Source: Actinomycetospora sp. NBRC 106375 (GTDB lineage: Bacteria; Actinomycetota; Actinomycetes; Mycobacteriales; Pseudonocardiaceae). From it: a DNA stretch of 64,000 nucleotides. Location: the NCBI RefSeq assembly GCF_030269665.1, contig NZ_BSTS01000010.1, positions 224,428-288,427 on the forward strand, read 5' to 3'. The notes beneath the pieces were generated by a model. It was not told where the DNA came from. It saw only the letters and a list, made by a program, of their open reading frames with translations, and searched no databases. The position numbers were made by a program, and so were the translations under genes. Position 1 is the stretch's first letter. Each line of letters starts with the position of its first letter. Shown one piece after another: positions 1 to 9,467 of this stretch.

Positions 1-408
1 GTCAACCTCGTCTTCCGCGACCCCGAGGACGGCCCGGTCGACGAGCGCGACCTGCCCACCCGCGGCAACGTGCTGTGCTTCGACCTCGCCGGTGACGGCG
101 CCCTGGCGCTGTCGATGAACGTCAAGACGCCGGGCGCCTCGTCCGAGCTCGGCACCGCGTGGACGCAGATCCCGCTCGACAGCCTCTCGGGCGGCGACCC
201 GCTGCCGCCCTACGTCCGCCTGATCCACGACGTGCTCACGGGTGACCGCGCGCTCTTCACCCGCCCCGACGGCCTCGAGGACGTCTGGACCGCCGCCGCC
301 GAGGTGCTCGACGACCACCGGGCGCCCGAGCCCTACGCGCCCGGCTCCTGGGGCCCGGAGTCCGCCCTGCGCCTCGCTGACCCCGTCGGCTGGGTGCTCC
401 CCGGCTGA
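1..408 (+). CDS. zwf: Glucose-6-phosphate dehydrogenase, C-terminal part
   Basis: The reading frame is open from base 1, so the start lies upstream of the window. The visible 135 codons match the C-terminal end of glucose-6-phosphate dehydrogenase, which oxidises glucose 6-phosphate to 6-phosphogluconolactone with NADP+ in the oxidative pentose phosphate pathway. The segment [18 protein letters not shown] followed by a W about ten residues later, and the late GSWGP motif, are characteristic of the family's last 100 residues. A perfect palindrome follows the stop codon by a few bases and probably ends transcription. The N-terminal NADP-binding half cannot be checked here. Confidence 0.9.
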   Translation, partial: VNLVFRDPEDGPVDERDLPTRGNVLCFDLAGDGALALSMNVKTPGASSELGTAWTQIPLDSLSGGDPLPPYVRLIHDVLTGDRALFTRPDGLEDVWTAAAEVLDDHRAPEPYAPGSWGPESALRLADPVGWVLPG

Positions 409-412
409 GCCC

Positions 413-458
413 TACGTGAGCGAACTTCGGTGCTATGGCACCGAAGTTCGCTCACGTA
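413..458. terminator. Palindrome between convergent genes (family member 1)
   Basis: A 21-base arm starting TACGTGAGCGAAC is followed by a 4-base loop and its perfect reverse complement. It sits between the stop codons of the converging zwf and CoxL-like genes, so it could act as a terminator for both strands. There is no T-tract. The outer end GTGAGCGA recurs in the palindromes at 12494 and 14518. Confidence 0.7.
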
Positions 459-462
459 CCGG

Positions 463-2838
463 TCAGTGCTGGGCGCCCGGCTCGCCCGCGTACTGGGGGC
501 CGGCGGCCTGGCGATTGGCCGGGTCGTCGCCCGACGCGCCCTGGATCGCGCGCCACACGGTCTCCGGGGCCAGCGGCATGTCGATGTGCCGCACCCCGAG
601 GTGCGAGACCGCGTCGACCACGGCGTTGTGCACCGCGGGCGTCGAGCCGATCGTGCCGGACTCCCCGATGCCCTTGGCGCCGAGCGGGTTCAGCGGCGTG
701 GGGGTCTCGGTGTTCGTGGCCTCGTAGGTGATCAGGTCCGCCGCCGAGGGGATCAGGTAGGACGCGAGGTTCCCCGACGTCGGGTTGCCGTCCTCGTCGT
801 AGGTCACCCGCTCGTAGAGGGCCTGCGAGATGCCCTGGGCGATCCCGCCGTGCTGCTGGCCGGTGACGAGCATCGGGTTGAGGATGCGGCCGCAGTCGTC
901 GACGGCGACGTGCCGGCGCAGCTTCACCATGCCGGTGTCGAGGTCGACGTCCACCACCGAGATGTGCGTGCCGAACGGGAAGCTCGACTGGCCCTGGGTG
1001 AAGTCGAGCTCCTCGAGCAGCTGCTTGCCGCCGACACCGGGGTCGTAGCCCGTGCCGTCCTCGGACGCCGTCGCGACCTGCGCCCACGAGACGTGGGTGT
1101 CGGCGATGCCCTTGACCCCGAACCCGCCGTCGACCTGCTCGATGTCGTCGGGCGACGCCTCGAGCATGTGCGCGGCGATCTCGCGGGCCCGCGACACCAG
1201 CTGCTCGGACGCGGTCCAGATCGCGCTGCCGCCGGTCTGCAAGGACCGGGAACCGGCGGTGCCCGCGCCGCTGCGCACCAGCTCGGTGTCGGACTGGACG
1301 AGGCGCACCTTCTCCATCGGCACGCCCAGGATCTGCGAGGCGATGTGGGTGAAGGCGGTCTCGTGGCCCTGGCCGTGCGCGCTCGTGCCGGCCTTGACGG
1401 TGAACGTGCCGTCGGGGTGGGCCTGCGCCGAGCCGAACTCGACGTCGAGACCCAGCGGCGCGGTGACCTCGACGTAGGACGCGATGCCGATGCCCATGGC
1501 CACGCGCGCGCCCGCCGCGCGCTTCTGCTGCTGCTCGGCGAGCAGGTCGTCGTAGCCCGCCGCCGCCTTCGCCGCGTCGAGCGCCTTGGCGTGCTCGGCG
1601 TTGTCGTACTGCGCGCCGGTGAGGCTGGTCATCGGGAACTTGTCCGGCGTCAGGAAGTTCTTGCGCCGCATCTCGAGCGGGTCGACGCCGATCTCGTCGG
1701 CGGCGATGTCGATGATCCGCTCGAGCATCTGCGTCGCCTCGGGACGCCCGGCGCCGCGGTAGGCCCCGATCTGCGTGGTGTTGGTGGCGACGGCCTTCCA
1801 CGTGAAGTCGATGGCCGGGATGTCGTAGACGCCCTGCGCCATGAGCTGGGTCAGGCTCGGCAGGATCGTGCCGAGGACGGGGTACGCGCCGGCGTCGCCG
1901 ATGGCGGTGGCGCGCAGCCCGACGATCCGGCCGTCGTTCTTCACACCCATCTCGACGTACTGGACCTGGGCGCGCCCGTGGACCATCGAGAGCATGTTCT
2001 CGGACCGGGTCTCGGTCCAGCGGACGGGCTTGCCGAGCGCCCGCGCCGCCGCGCCGACGATCCCCCACTCCTGGTAGGCGTGCATCTTCGGCCCGAACCC
2101 GCCGCCGACCCGCGGAGCGATGACGTGGACGTTCGCGCCGTCGACACCGAGGTCGCCCGCGATGGCGTCCCGCGCGCCGTGCGGACCCTGGCTCGAGACG
2201 TACATCTTGATCTTGTCGGCCTCGCCGGGGATCGCCACGCAGGCGTTCGACTCCATCGGCACGCCGGCGAGCTTCTGGTTGTAGAAGGTGTGCTTCACGA
2301 CGGTGTCGGCGGTGTCGAAGATGCCCTCGACGGTGCCGGTGCCGTCGCCGGCGACGAGGTTCGACCCGAGGTCGTCGAAGAGCTTCGGGGCGTCGTCGGC
2401 GAGCGCGGCCTCGATGTCGGTGACCGCGGGCAGCGGCTCGATGTCGGCGAAGACCGCCTCGGAGGCGTCCAGCGCCTGGCCGGCGGTCTCGGCGATGACG
2501 ACCGCGACGATGTCGCCGACGAAGCGCACCTTGCCGCGGGCGAAGGCCGGGCGGCTCATGGCGTCGGGCACGACACCGGGCAGGCCGGGGCGGTCGTTGA
2601 CGTTCAGCTCGCCGTCGACGTACACCGCGACGACGCCGGGCATCGACCGCGCCTCGTCGGCGTCGATGCTGGTGATCGTGCCGTGCGCGATCGGCGAGCG
2701 GACGAAGACCGCGTGGTACGAGCCCTCGACCGGGAGGTCGCCGGTGTAGTCCTCGGCGCCCCGGATCAGGCCCTTGTCCTCGGTGCGCTTCACCGAGTTG
2801 CCGAAGATCGACGTGGAACGGGTGGGGGTGATGGTCAT
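463..2838 (-). CDS. Xanthine dehydrogenase/CoxL-like molybdopterin-binding subunit (form II)
   Basis: This 791-residue protein is the large, molybdopterin-cytosine-dinucleotide-binding subunit of a xanthine oxidase family hydroxylase. An N-terminal a/b hammerhead domain is followed by the Mo-binding domains, with the Gly-rich [10 protein letters not shown] segment and, near residue 359, AYRGAGR. That loop is the form II (CoxL-like) signature; form I CO dehydrogenases carry AYxCSFR, so CO oxidation is not supported. The catalytic Glu is in GIGES near residue 727. No FAD (CoxM) or 2Fe-2S (CoxS) partner gene is adjacent. The start has a good GGAGGAC ribosome site. The substrate is unknown; an aldehyde or N-heterocycle is likely. 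Confidence 0.88.
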   Translation of the reverse strand: MTITPTRSTSIFGNSVKRTEDKGLIRGAEDYTGDLPVEGSYHAVFVRSPIAHGTITSIDADEARSMPGVVAVYVDGELNVNDRPGLPGVVPDAMSRPAFARGKVRFVGDIVAVVIAETAGQALDASEAVFADIEPLPAVTDIEAALADDAPKLFDDLGSNLVAGDGTGTVEGIFDTADTVVKHTFYNQKLAGVPMESNACVAIPGEADKIKMYVSSQGPHGARDAIAGDLGVDGANVHVIAPRVGGGFGPKMHAYQEWGIVGAAARALGKPVRWTETRSENMLSMVHGRAQVQYVEMGVKNDGRIVGLRATAIGDAGAYPVLGTILPSLTQLMAQGVYDIPAIDFTWKAVATNTTQIGAYRGAGRPEATQMLERIIDIAADEIGVDPLEMRRKNFLTPDKFPMTSLTGAQYDNAEHAKALDAAKAAAGYDDLLAEQQQKRAAGARVAMGIGIASYVEVTAPLGLDVEFGSAQAHPDGTFTVKAGTSAHGQGHETAFTHIASQILGVPMEKVRLVQSDTELVRSGAGTAGSRSLQTGGSAIWTASEQLVSRAREIAAHMLEASPDDIEQVDGGFGVKGIADTHVSWAQVATASEDGTGYDPGVGGKQLLEELDFTQGQSSFPFGTHISVVDVDLDTGMVKLRRHVAVDDCGRILNPMLVTGQQHGGIAQGISQALYERVTYDEDGNPTSGNLASYLIPSAADLITYEATNTETPTPLNPLGAKGIGESGTIGSTPAVHNAVVDAVSHLGVRHIDMPLAPETVWRAIQGASGDDPANRQAAGPQYAGEPGAQH

Positions 2839-3026
2839 TGCGGGTCCTCCAGTGGTGCCCGTGCCGGGGGGATCAGAAGATCAGACCAACGGGGCGGCGT
2901 CGAGTCGGGACTTCCCCCAGTGGACCGAGTGTTCGCCCGGCCGCGTCCGACCGGGCGACCGCGGTCACGCCGTACGGTAGGGCACAACCGGGTCGCGGAA
3001 AATCGGAGACGCTGGACGAAGCCCCG

Positions 3027-3956
3027 GTGCCCCACGACCATCTGCAGACCATGGACTTCGCCGAGGCCCGGGACACCTTCTGCCGGCCGCGGACGGGGCC
3101 GGTGGTCGACCCGCCCGCCACCACGCCCGCGCGGCGGCTGCGCGACGCGATCGAGCCGCTCGCGATGGTGACCGTCTGGGGCGAGCCCACCGCCGAGCGG
3201 GCCGGGACGGCCGGCCTCGACTTCCTCGGCGCCTACGTCGGCGGCCGCGGGTCCGCGCTGGGCGACGTCGAGGGCGGCGTCGTCGCCGCGGCGTTCGCCG
3301 TGTTCGAACCGGGCCTGGTCGGCGGGCTGTGGGACCAGGCGCGCGCGACGTGCTCGGTCGCCGACCTGCGCGCGCTGCGCGAGCACGCCGGCACCGAGGC
3401 CCTGCGCACCGTCCTCGCCGACGTCGACGAGGCCGAGATCGATGCGGTGGTCGACCTCCTGCGCGACGGCCTCGCGGGCGCCGACCTCATGGGCCGACCG
3501 CTGTTCGCCGGGTCCACCGCGCTGCCGTGGCCCCAGCACGCCCACGGCCGCCTGTGGCACGTGACGAGCCTGCTGCGCGAGCACCGGGGCGACGCGCACG
3601 TCGCGGCCTGCGTCGCCGCCGGGCTCGACAGCATCGAGGCCAACATCCTCACCGAGCTGTGGGTGGGCTTCGCGCTGCTCGAGTACACGGCCACCCGCGG
3701 CTGGCCGCAGGAGGCGATGGACGCCGCGATCGCCCGGCTGCGCGAGCGCGGCCTGGTCGACGGGGACGCGCTCTCCGCCGACGGCCGCCGGTTCCGCGAC
3801 GGGATCGAGGAGGCCACCGACCGCGCCCAGCAGCCGGTCGTCGACGCCCTCGGGAACCGTCTCGACCGCACGGTCGACGCCCTGGCCGGGTGGTCGGACG
3901 CCGTCGTGGCGCACGGCTGGTTCCCGCCCGATCCCTACAAGCGGGCGGCCGGCTAG
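3027..3956 (+). CDS. SCO6745 family protein
   Basis: This roughly 309-residue protein resembles the actinobacterial SCO6745 family of predicted winged-helix proteins. Supporting features are the early EPLAMVTVWGEP segment (EPxHxxxYFxPE in most members), the central GRPLFAGSTALPWP and LREHRGDAHVA motifs, and a C-terminal helix pattern ending in a variable proline-rich tail. I chose GTG 3027; ATG 3051 is equally possible, and neither has a strong ribosome site. It is transcribed away from the CoxL-like gene, and its stop codon overlaps the opposing nadE stop in a shared CTAG. The biochemical role is not known. Confidence 0.75.
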   Translation: MPHDHLQTMDFAEARDTFCRPRTGPVVDPPATTPARRLRDAIEPLAMVTVWGEPTAERAGTAGLDFLGAYVGGRGSALGDVEGGVVAAAFAVFEPGLVGGLWDQARATCSVADLRALREHAGTEALRTVLADVDEAEIDAVVDLLRDGLAGADLMGRPLFAGSTALPWPQHAHGRLWHVTSLLREHRGDAHVAACVAAGLDSIEANILTELWVGFALLEYTATRGWPQEAMDAAIARLRERGLVDGDALSADGRRFRDGIEEATDRAQQPVVDALGNRLDRTVDALAGWSDAVVAHGWFPPDPYKRAAG

Positions 3957-5995
3957 CTCTCGGGCACGCACTTCTCGATCTCGTCGAGCCAGATCCGCGC
4001 CGACGAGTCCGACGGCGCGCGCCAGTCGCCGCGGGGCGAGAGCGAGCCGCCGGCGACGACCTTCGGTCCGTTGGGCATCGCGGAGCGCTTGAACTGCGCG
4101 AACCCGAAGAACCGCTGCGCGAAGACCAGCAGCCAGCGCCGGATCTCGGCGAGGTCGTAGGACGTGCGGTCGCCCTCGGGGTAGCCCGGGGGCCAGGCGC
4201 CGGCGTCGAGGTCGCGCCACGCGTGCCAGGACAGGAACGCGATGCGCGAGGGACGGAACCCGTACCGGAGCACCCAGTAGAGGGTGAAGTCCTGCAGGTC
4301 GTAGGGCCCGATCTTCTGCTGGCTCGACTGGATCTCCTCGCCCGCGTCGGCCGGCACGAGCTCTGGGCTGATCTCGGTGTCGAGCACGTCCTGCAGCACG
4401 GTGGCCACGTCGTCGTCGAACTGCCGCGAGCTGATCACCCACCGGATGAGGTGCTGGACGAGCGTCTTCGGCACGCCGGTGTTCACGGTGTAGTGCGACA
4501 TCTGGTCGCCGACGCCGTACGTGGACCACCCGAGCGCGGCCTCCGACAGGTCGCCGGTGCCCAGCACGATCCCGCCCCGCTGGTTGGCGGCCCGGAACAG
4601 GTAGTCGGTGCGCAGCCCGGCCTGGACGTTCTCGAACGTGACGTCGTACTGCGGCTCGCCCCGGGAGAACGGGTGCCCGAGGTTGGCGAGCATGAGCCGC
4701 GCGGTCTCGGTGATGTCGATCGTCTCGAAGGTGACGCCCAGGGCCTCGGCGAGGCGCTGCGCGTTGGACTTCGTCCGCTCGCCGGTGGCGAAGCCGGGCA
4801 GGGTGAACGCGAGGATGTCCGAGCGCGGGCGGCCGTCGCGGTCCATCGCCCGGGCGGCGACGATCAGCGCGTGGGTGGAGTCGAGCCCGCCCGAGACGCC
4901 GATGACGACCTTCGGCCGGCCGATCGCCCGCAGCCGCTGCTCCAGCCCGGCGACCTGGATGTTGTAGGCCTCGTAGCAGTCCTGCTCGAGACGCGCGGGG
5001 TCCGCGGGCACGAACGGGAAGCGCTCGACCTCGCGCCGGAACCCGATGTCCCCGGTGGACGGCTCGAGGGCGAAGCCGATCGTGCGGAACGCGCGCTCGT
5101 GGCGGCGGCGGTTGTCGTCGAACGTGCCCATCCGCAGGCGCTCGGAGCGCAGCAGGCGCAGGTCGACATCGGCGACGGCGTGGCGCTCCCCGGACGGGAA
5201 GCGCTCGGTCTCGGCGAGCAGGACGCCGTTCTCGTGGATGGAGGTCTGGCCGTCCCAGGAGACCTCGGTCGTCGACTCCCCCTCCCCCGCGGCGGCGTAG
5301 ACGTAGGCGGCCGAGCACCGGGCCGAGGCCGAGCGCGCCAGCAGCTGGCGGTCGTCGGCGCGCCCGACCGTGATCGGGCTGCCGGAGATGTTGGCGAGCA
5401 CGGTGGCCCCGGCGAGGGCGGCCTCGGCGCTCGGCGGGATCGGGACGAACATGTCCTCGCACACCTCGACGTGCAGCACGAGACCGTCGACGTCGTCCGC
5501 CGCGAACAAGAGGTCGGCGCCGAAGGGCACGTCGGCGCCGAGGAGGCGGATCGTGCCCTCCTCGCCGGCGCCGGCGGCGAGCTGGCGCGGCTCGTAGAAC
5601 TCGCGGTAGTTCGGCAGGTAGCTCTTCGGCACCACGCCGAGCACGCGGCCCCGGTGCACGACGACCGCACAGTTGTAGGCCCGCGGCCCGCGGCGCAGCG
5701 GGGCGCCGACGACGAGCACCGGGGTCAGCCCGGTGGACGCGGCGACCACGTCGGCCAGCGCGTCGACCACGCCGTCGAGCAGCGTGTCCTGCATCAGCAG
5801 GTCCTCGATCGAGTAGCCCGAGAGCGTGAGCTCCGGGAACACGACGAGGCCCACCCCGTCGTCGTGGCACTCCCGGGCGACCGAGAGCAGCGACGCGGCG
5901 TTGGCCGCCGGGTCCGCGATGGTCGTGCGCAGCGTCGCGGCGGCGACCCGCACGAAGCCCTGGTGGTACACCGAGGTGAAGGGCGGGGTGGGCAT
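3953..5995 (-). CDS. nadE: Glutamine-dependent NAD+ synthetase
   Basis: This protein makes NAD+ from nicotinate adenine dinucleotide, using ATP and ammonia released from glutamine. The N-terminal nitrilase-like glutaminase domain carries the Glu-Lys-Cys triad in VFPELTLSGYS, PKSYLPNYREFYEP and EVCEDMF. The C-terminal synthetase domain has the ATP-pyrophosphatase loop GVSGGLDST and a conserved end around FAQFKRSAMPNGPK. From ATG 5995 the protein is 680 residues, close to the 679 I recall for the M. tuberculosis enzyme. A longer GTG start at 6031 lacks a ribosome site, whereas AGGAGG lies 11 bases upstream of 5995. The gene stands alone and its end overlaps the convergent SCO6745-like gene by four bases. 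Confidence 0.95.
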   Translation of the reverse strand: MPTPPFTSVYHQGFVRVAAATLRTTIADPAANAASLLSVARECHDDGVGLVVFPELTLSGYSIEDLLMQDTLLDGVVDALADVVAASTGLTPVLVVGAPLRRGPRAYNCAVVVHRGRVLGVVPKSYLPNYREFYEPRQLAAGAGEEGTIRLLGADVPFGADLLFAADDVDGLVLHVEVCEDMFVPIPPSAEAALAGATVLANISGSPITVGRADDRQLLARSASARCSAAYVYAAAGEGESTTEVSWDGQTSIHENGVLLAETERFPSGERHAVADVDLRLLRSERLRMGTFDDNRRRHERAFRTIGFALEPSTGDIGFRREVERFPFVPADPARLEQDCYEAYNIQVAGLEQRLRAIGRPKVVIGVSGGLDSTHALIVAARAMDRDGRPRSDILAFTLPGFATGERTKSNAQRLAEALGVTFETIDITETARLMLANLGHPFSRGEPQYDVTFENVQAGLRTDYLFRAANQRGGIVLGTGDLSEAALGWSTYGVGDQMSHYTVNTGVPKTLVQHLIRWVISSRQFDDDVATVLQDVLDTEISPELVPADAGEEIQSSQQKIGPYDLQDFTLYWVLRYGFRPSRIAFLSWHAWRDLDAGAWPPGYPEGDRTSYDLAEIRRWLLVFAQRFFGFAQFKRSAMPNGPKVVAGGSLSPRGDWRAPSDSSARIWLDEIEKCVPES

Positions 5996-6077
5996 CTCCG
6001 GGCGGTCCTCCTGCTGGTTGTCCCGTGACACGGCGGCCGGGCGAGCGTAGATCGCCCACCCGGTCGCCGTGGTGCGG

Positions 6078-6359
6078 TCACACCGCGGTGTCGGTGGACT
6101 CCGGCGGCGCGGTCGGGGGCGCCGGGGCCGCCGGCGTCTCCTCCGGCACCAGCGCCCAGGCGGCCAGGTAGGCGATCAGACCGATGAGGTGCCCGAAAAC
6201 GGCGAGGAGTACCGCGAGGACGCGGACGAGGGTCGGGTCCAGGCCGGTGCGCTCGGCGATGCCGCCGCACACGCCCGCGATCCAGCGGTCACGCACGCTG
6301 CGGCGGAACCCGAGCGTGGACGGGGTCGGGGCGGCGGGGGTGTTCTGCGGTGTGGTCAT
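6078..6359 (-). CDS. PspC domain membrane protein
   Basis: A 93-residue protein with a PspC domain: the segment RDRWIAGVCGGIAERTGLDP is the classic PspC start, followed by one long hydrophobic stretch ending ALVPEE. PspC proteins sit in the membrane and take part in envelope-stress signalling. The ATG at 6359 fits the usual family length, and the longer open frame upstream is arginine-rich noise. No other psp gene is adjacent. Confidence 0.85.
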   Translation of the reverse strand: MTTPQNTPAAPTPSTLGFRRSVRDRWIAGVCGGIAERTGLDPTLVRVLAVLLAVFGHLIGLIAYLAAWALVPEETPAAPAPPTAPPESTDTAV

Positions 6360-6677
6360 GGCGTCGAGCCTGCCGCCGCGGACGCCACCCGCCCTCCGGG
6401 TCCGACCCCGGCCGGACCCGGATCCTGCGCCGGGAGCTCCTCGGGGTCGGTCGGGGAATGTGCGAGGTCGTCGCCCTGAAGGCCGCACCGACTACTGACA
6501 CCGCGTAGTCATTTCACGCTAGACGGTCCCCTGTTCACTCTTTCAGCCTAGCTCTTTGATGGTGATCTGACTTACAGTGAGCGACACCGTCGGCCGAGGC
6601 CGGCGGACCACCACCGTGAGGTGCGGGGGGCGAGCGCCGCGGATGCGCGCGGGCCCACCCGCGGGAAGGGGCCGATC
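6360..6677. other. Intergenic region between divergent genes
   Basis: I see no gene in these 318 bases. The part at 6500-6570 is clearly more AT-rich than its surroundings (stretches such as TTCACTCTTTCAGCC), as expected for promoters serving the PspC gene on one side and the DUF6220-like/multicopper oxidase pair on the other. No convincing inverted repeat stands out. Open frames here on both strands are arginine-rich shadows. Confidence 0.5.
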
Positions 6678-7130
6678 GTGCGGACGACCTATCGGGTGCT
6701 GGCCTGGATCCTCGCCCTGGAGGTGGTCGTCCAGGCGGCGGCCATCGCGTGGGCGGTGTTCGGGCTCACGGCCTGGATCGAGGGCGGCGGGGTGCTCGAC
6801 GCCGCCGCGATCCAGAGCGACGTGCAGTTCGACGGCGTCGTGGGCTTCATGGTCCACGGGATGAACGGGCAGATCATCGTGCCCGCCGTGGCGTTGATCC
6901 TGCTGGTCGTCTCGTTCTTCGCCAAGCTGCCCCGCGGGGTGGCGTTCGCCGCCTCCCTCTTCGGCCTGGTCGTCGTCCAGGTGCTGCTGGGCATGTTCGC
7001 CCACGCGGTGCCGGCGCTCGGGATGCTCCACGGCGCGGTGGCCCTGGCCATCCTCGTGGTCGCCGTCATGTCCGCCCGCCTCACGGCCACGCCGACGACG
7101 ACGTCGCAGGCGCCCGCGGCGATGGTCTAG
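6678..7130 (+). CDS. Small four-helix membrane protein, DUF6220-like
   Basis: This roughly 150-residue protein has four hydrophobic segments (about residues 5-27, 56-79, 85-107 and 112-133) and a short polar tail. It resembles the DUF6220 family. HG pairs in helices two and four (FMVHGMNG and MLHGAVA) could bind a metal or heme, which is inference. GTG 6678 has the purine-rich site GGGAAGGGG just upstream; the earlier in-frame ATG has none. The multicopper oxidase gene starts 15 bases after its stop, so the two are probably co-transcribed and may share a role in copper or redox handling. Confidence 0.7.
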   Translation: MRTTYRVLAWILALEVVVQAAAIAWAVFGLTAWIEGGGVLDAAAIQSDVQFDGVVGFMVHGMNGQIIVPAVALILLVVSFFAKLPRGVAFAASLFGLVVVQVLLGMFAHAVPALGMLHGAVALAILVVAVMSARLTATPTTTSQAPAAMV

Positions 7131-7145
7131 GGCGGAGCACCGACG

Positions 7146-8645
7146 ATGCTGCGGGCGCGGCGCCGGACCTGGGGCACCCGGGCCCACCGGCGGACCCTGG
7201 TGGCCGTCCTCGCCGCGCTCGCCGTCGTCGTCCCCGTCGGCTGGATGTGGGCCGACAGCCTCGTGCCGGCCCGCTACTCGGTCGAGGACATGGGGACCCC
7301 GGACTTCGGCGGCGGCCCGGCCGGCATGCCGGATCACGCCGGCACGGCCGGGATGGCCGGGATGGGCGGGACGTCGGTCGACCAGCTGCGTGAGCCCCCG
7401 GGCCCGGCCGACGTCGACGTCACGCTGGTGGCGCGCGCCGGGCGGGTCACGCTCGCGTCCGGCCGCGTGATCGACGGGTTCACGCTCAACGGCGTCACCC
7501 CCGGCCCGGAGATCCGGGCCGTGCAGGGCCAGATGGTCCAGGTCCGCCTCGTCAACGAGAACGTCACCCAGGGCGTCACCCTGCACTGGCACGGGTACGA
7601 CGTCCCCTCGGGCGACGACGGCGTGGCCGGGGTCACCCAGGACGCGGTGCCGGTCGGCGGCTCGTTCGTCTACCGCTTCCGGGCCGGGCAGGCCGGGACG
7701 TTCTGGTACCACTCGCACCAGGTCGCCGACCCGCAGGTGCAAGGCGGCCTGTTCGGCGCGCTGGTGGTCACGCCGCCGGGCGGGCTCGGCGCGACCGGGG
7801 ACGTCCTCGCGCTGACCCACGTCTACCAGGGCCGGCGGACCGTCGACGGGCGCGAGGGCGACGTGCCCGCGCCGGGCGCGCCGGGGACGCGCGTGCGCGT
7901 GCGGGTGGTCAACACCGACAACGGCCCGGTGCAGGCGTGGGTCGGGGGCGCGCCGTACCGCCTCGTCGCGATCGACGGCCACGACGTGAACGCTCCCGCG
8001 CCGACGACCGACTCGCTGTCGATCACGGCGGGCGCCCGCGCCGACCTCGAGGTCGACCTGCCCGCCGACGGCGCCGGCGTGCGCGTCGAGCTGGGCGGCG
8101 CGTCGGCGGTCACCTTCGGGCGGCCGCTGCCCCCGACACCCCGGCCGGCCGGCGAGCTCGACCCGCTGCGCTACGGCACGCCGGCCGCGCTGCCGTTCGA
8201 CCCCGACGCCGCCGACCGCCGCTTCGACTACGACATCGGCCGGCGCATCGGGTTCCTCGACGGCACTCCCGGGCTGTGGTGGACGGTCAACGGCCACCTG
8301 TGGCCCGACGTGCCGATGTACGTGGTGCGCGAAGGCGACGTGGTGCGGATGCACATCGACAACCAGAGCGGCGAGCTGCACCCCATGCACCTGCACGGGC
8401 ACCACGCCGTGGTCCTGGCGCGCGACGGCGTCCCGGCCACCGGCAGCCCGTGGTGGGTGGACAGCCTCGACGCCCAGACCGGCCACAGCTACGACATCGC
8501 GTTCGTCGCGGACAACCCCGGGCTGTGGATGGACCACTGCCACAACCTCGCCCACCCGGCCGAGGGCCTCATGGCGCACCTCATGTACGAGGGCGTGACG
8601 ACGCCCTACCGCGTGGGTGGGGACGCCCACAACGACCCGGAGTGA
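7146..8645 (+). CDS. Membrane-anchored multicopper oxidase
   Basis: This 499-residue protein has an uncleaved-looking signal or anchor helix (about residues 17-35) and cupredoxin domains carrying all four copper-binding segments: HWHG (about 147), FWYHSHQ (about 186), HPMHLHGHH (about 412) and MDHCHNLAHPAEGLM (about 464). The Cys in HCH and the last Met are type 1 copper ligands, so an active laccase-like oxidase is expected outside the membrane. A Met/His-rich linker (GMPDHAGTAGMAGMGG) follows the anchor and may gather copper. Upstream is a small membrane protein in the same operon. The substrate could be Cu(I), Mn(II) or phenols; the sequence does not decide. Confidence 0.9.
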   Translation: MLRARRRTWGTRAHRRTLVAVLAALAVVVPVGWMWADSLVPARYSVEDMGTPDFGGGPAGMPDHAGTAGMAGMGGTSVDQLREPPGPADVDVTLVARAGRVTLASGRVIDGFTLNGVTPGPEIRAVQGQMVQVRLVNENVTQGVTLHWHGYDVPSGDDGVAGVTQDAVPVGGSFVYRFRAGQAGTFWYHSHQVADPQVQGGLFGALVVTPPGGLGATGDVLALTHVYQGRRTVDGREGDVPAPGAPGTRVRVRVVNTDNGPVQAWVGGAPYRLVAIDGHDVNAPAPTTDSLSITAGARADLEVDLPADGAGVRVELGGASAVTFGRPLPPTPRPAGELDPLRYGTPAALPFDPDAADRRFDYDIGRRIGFLDGTPGLWWTVNGHLWPDVPMYVVREGDVVRMHIDNQSGELHPMHLHGHHAVVLARDGVPATGSPWWVDSLDAQTGHSYDIAFVADNPGLWMDHCHNLAHPAEGLMAHLMYEGVTTPYRVGGDAHNDPE

Positions 8646-8715
8646 CGACACCGCCGTCCGGCGGGATACTCGTCGGTAACCCGAGCGGTCCGCCCGGATC
8701 GCGTGGAGGTGACCG

Positions 8716-9042
8716 ATGTCCGCCCCGACCGCACTGCACGAGACCGGTGCCCCCTGGCTGCTCGTCCACGCCGGCGCGTGCGCCGAGGCCGTGACCAGCG
8801 CGCTCGACCTCCTCGAGGCCGACGACGTCGAGACCGTCGAGGACGCGACCGGCGCCGGCTTCACCCTGTGGGTGCACGCCGATCCCCTGCGCGCCGTCCG
8901 GGCGCTGCACTGGTCGGCCGAGCAGGGGTGGGCCGTGACGGGCGACTCGCCGCGGCGCGACCGTCAGCGCTGGTCAGCGCTGCCGCTGGACGTCGACGCC
9001 GACCCCCTCGACGTCTGCGACGCCGTGCGCGCCCTGGTCTGA
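8716..9042 (+). CDS. Hypothetical protein, 108 aa
   Basis: I do not recognise this protein. It is acidic, has no membrane segment, and has one Trp-rich part (ALHWSAEQGWAVTG) in the second half. A very good ribosome site (GGAGGTGA) lies a few bases before the ATG, and codon bias matches its neighbours, so it is probably expressed. It lies 70 bases after the multicopper oxidase and may be read from its own promoter. Confidence 0.6.
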   Translation: MSAPTALHETGAPWLLVHAGACAEAVTSALDLLEADDVETVEDATGAGFTLWVHADPLRAVRALHWSAEQGWAVTGDSPRRDRQRWSALPLDVDADPLDVCDAVRALV

Positions 9043-9265
9043 GGGAGCCGCACCCGGAGGGTCGGCGCCGGTGCGGGCCCCTCGATCCGCACCGGCGATC
9101 CCGAGCCGGAACGTACCGGGCGGTCCCCTCGCGACCAAGGACGTCACCCGACGCGCGCAGCGCCCTGGGCCCGATGTACGCACATTGACGTACAGCGCCG
9201 CGGACCGCCGCCGCTCTAACCTTCGGGATCGACGCTCCGCGACCGCGGGCGCACGGGAGGCGACG

Positions 9266-9421
9266 ATGGGCGACCGCAGGGACGATCACCTGATCCAGGA
9301 GCCGCGCATCCGCCGGGTCCTCCGCCGGACCCCGACCGCTCCCCCACCGTCGACGGGCGACGAGCCGGCCCGCGTCCCCGCGCCGCGCGGCGGGGTCGCC
9401 GACGAGAGCCCAGAGGACTGA
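9266..9421 (+). CDS. Possible small basic protein, 51 aa
   Basis: A 51-codon frame starts at ATG 9266, with GGGAGG about six bases upstream. The product is rich in Arg, Pro and Asp, has no hydrophobic segment and no domain I recognise. The ribosome site and an isolated position between two transcription units favour a real gene, but the composition is also compatible with chance in DNA of this G+C content. Confidence 0.4.
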   Translation: MGDRRDDHLIQEPRIRRVLRRTPTAPPPSTGDEPARVPAPRGGVADESPED

Positions 9422-9467
9422 GCGCCCCGATCACGTTCCCGGGCCCCGGTGAGGCGGGGGGAGCGGC

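Noticed and set aside
463..2838. Aerobic CO dehydrogenase
   Set aside because: The active-site loop is AYRGAGR and not AYxCSFR, and coxM/coxS are absent nearby.
430..3171. A 913-codon open frame opposite the CoxL-like gene
   Set aside because: It is Arg/Gly/Val-rich shadow of the real minus-strand gene, with no domain and no ribosome site.
6543..8864. A 773-codon minus-strand frame
   Set aside because: Antisense to the membrane protein and multicopper oxidase genes, whose copper motifs are unmistakable.
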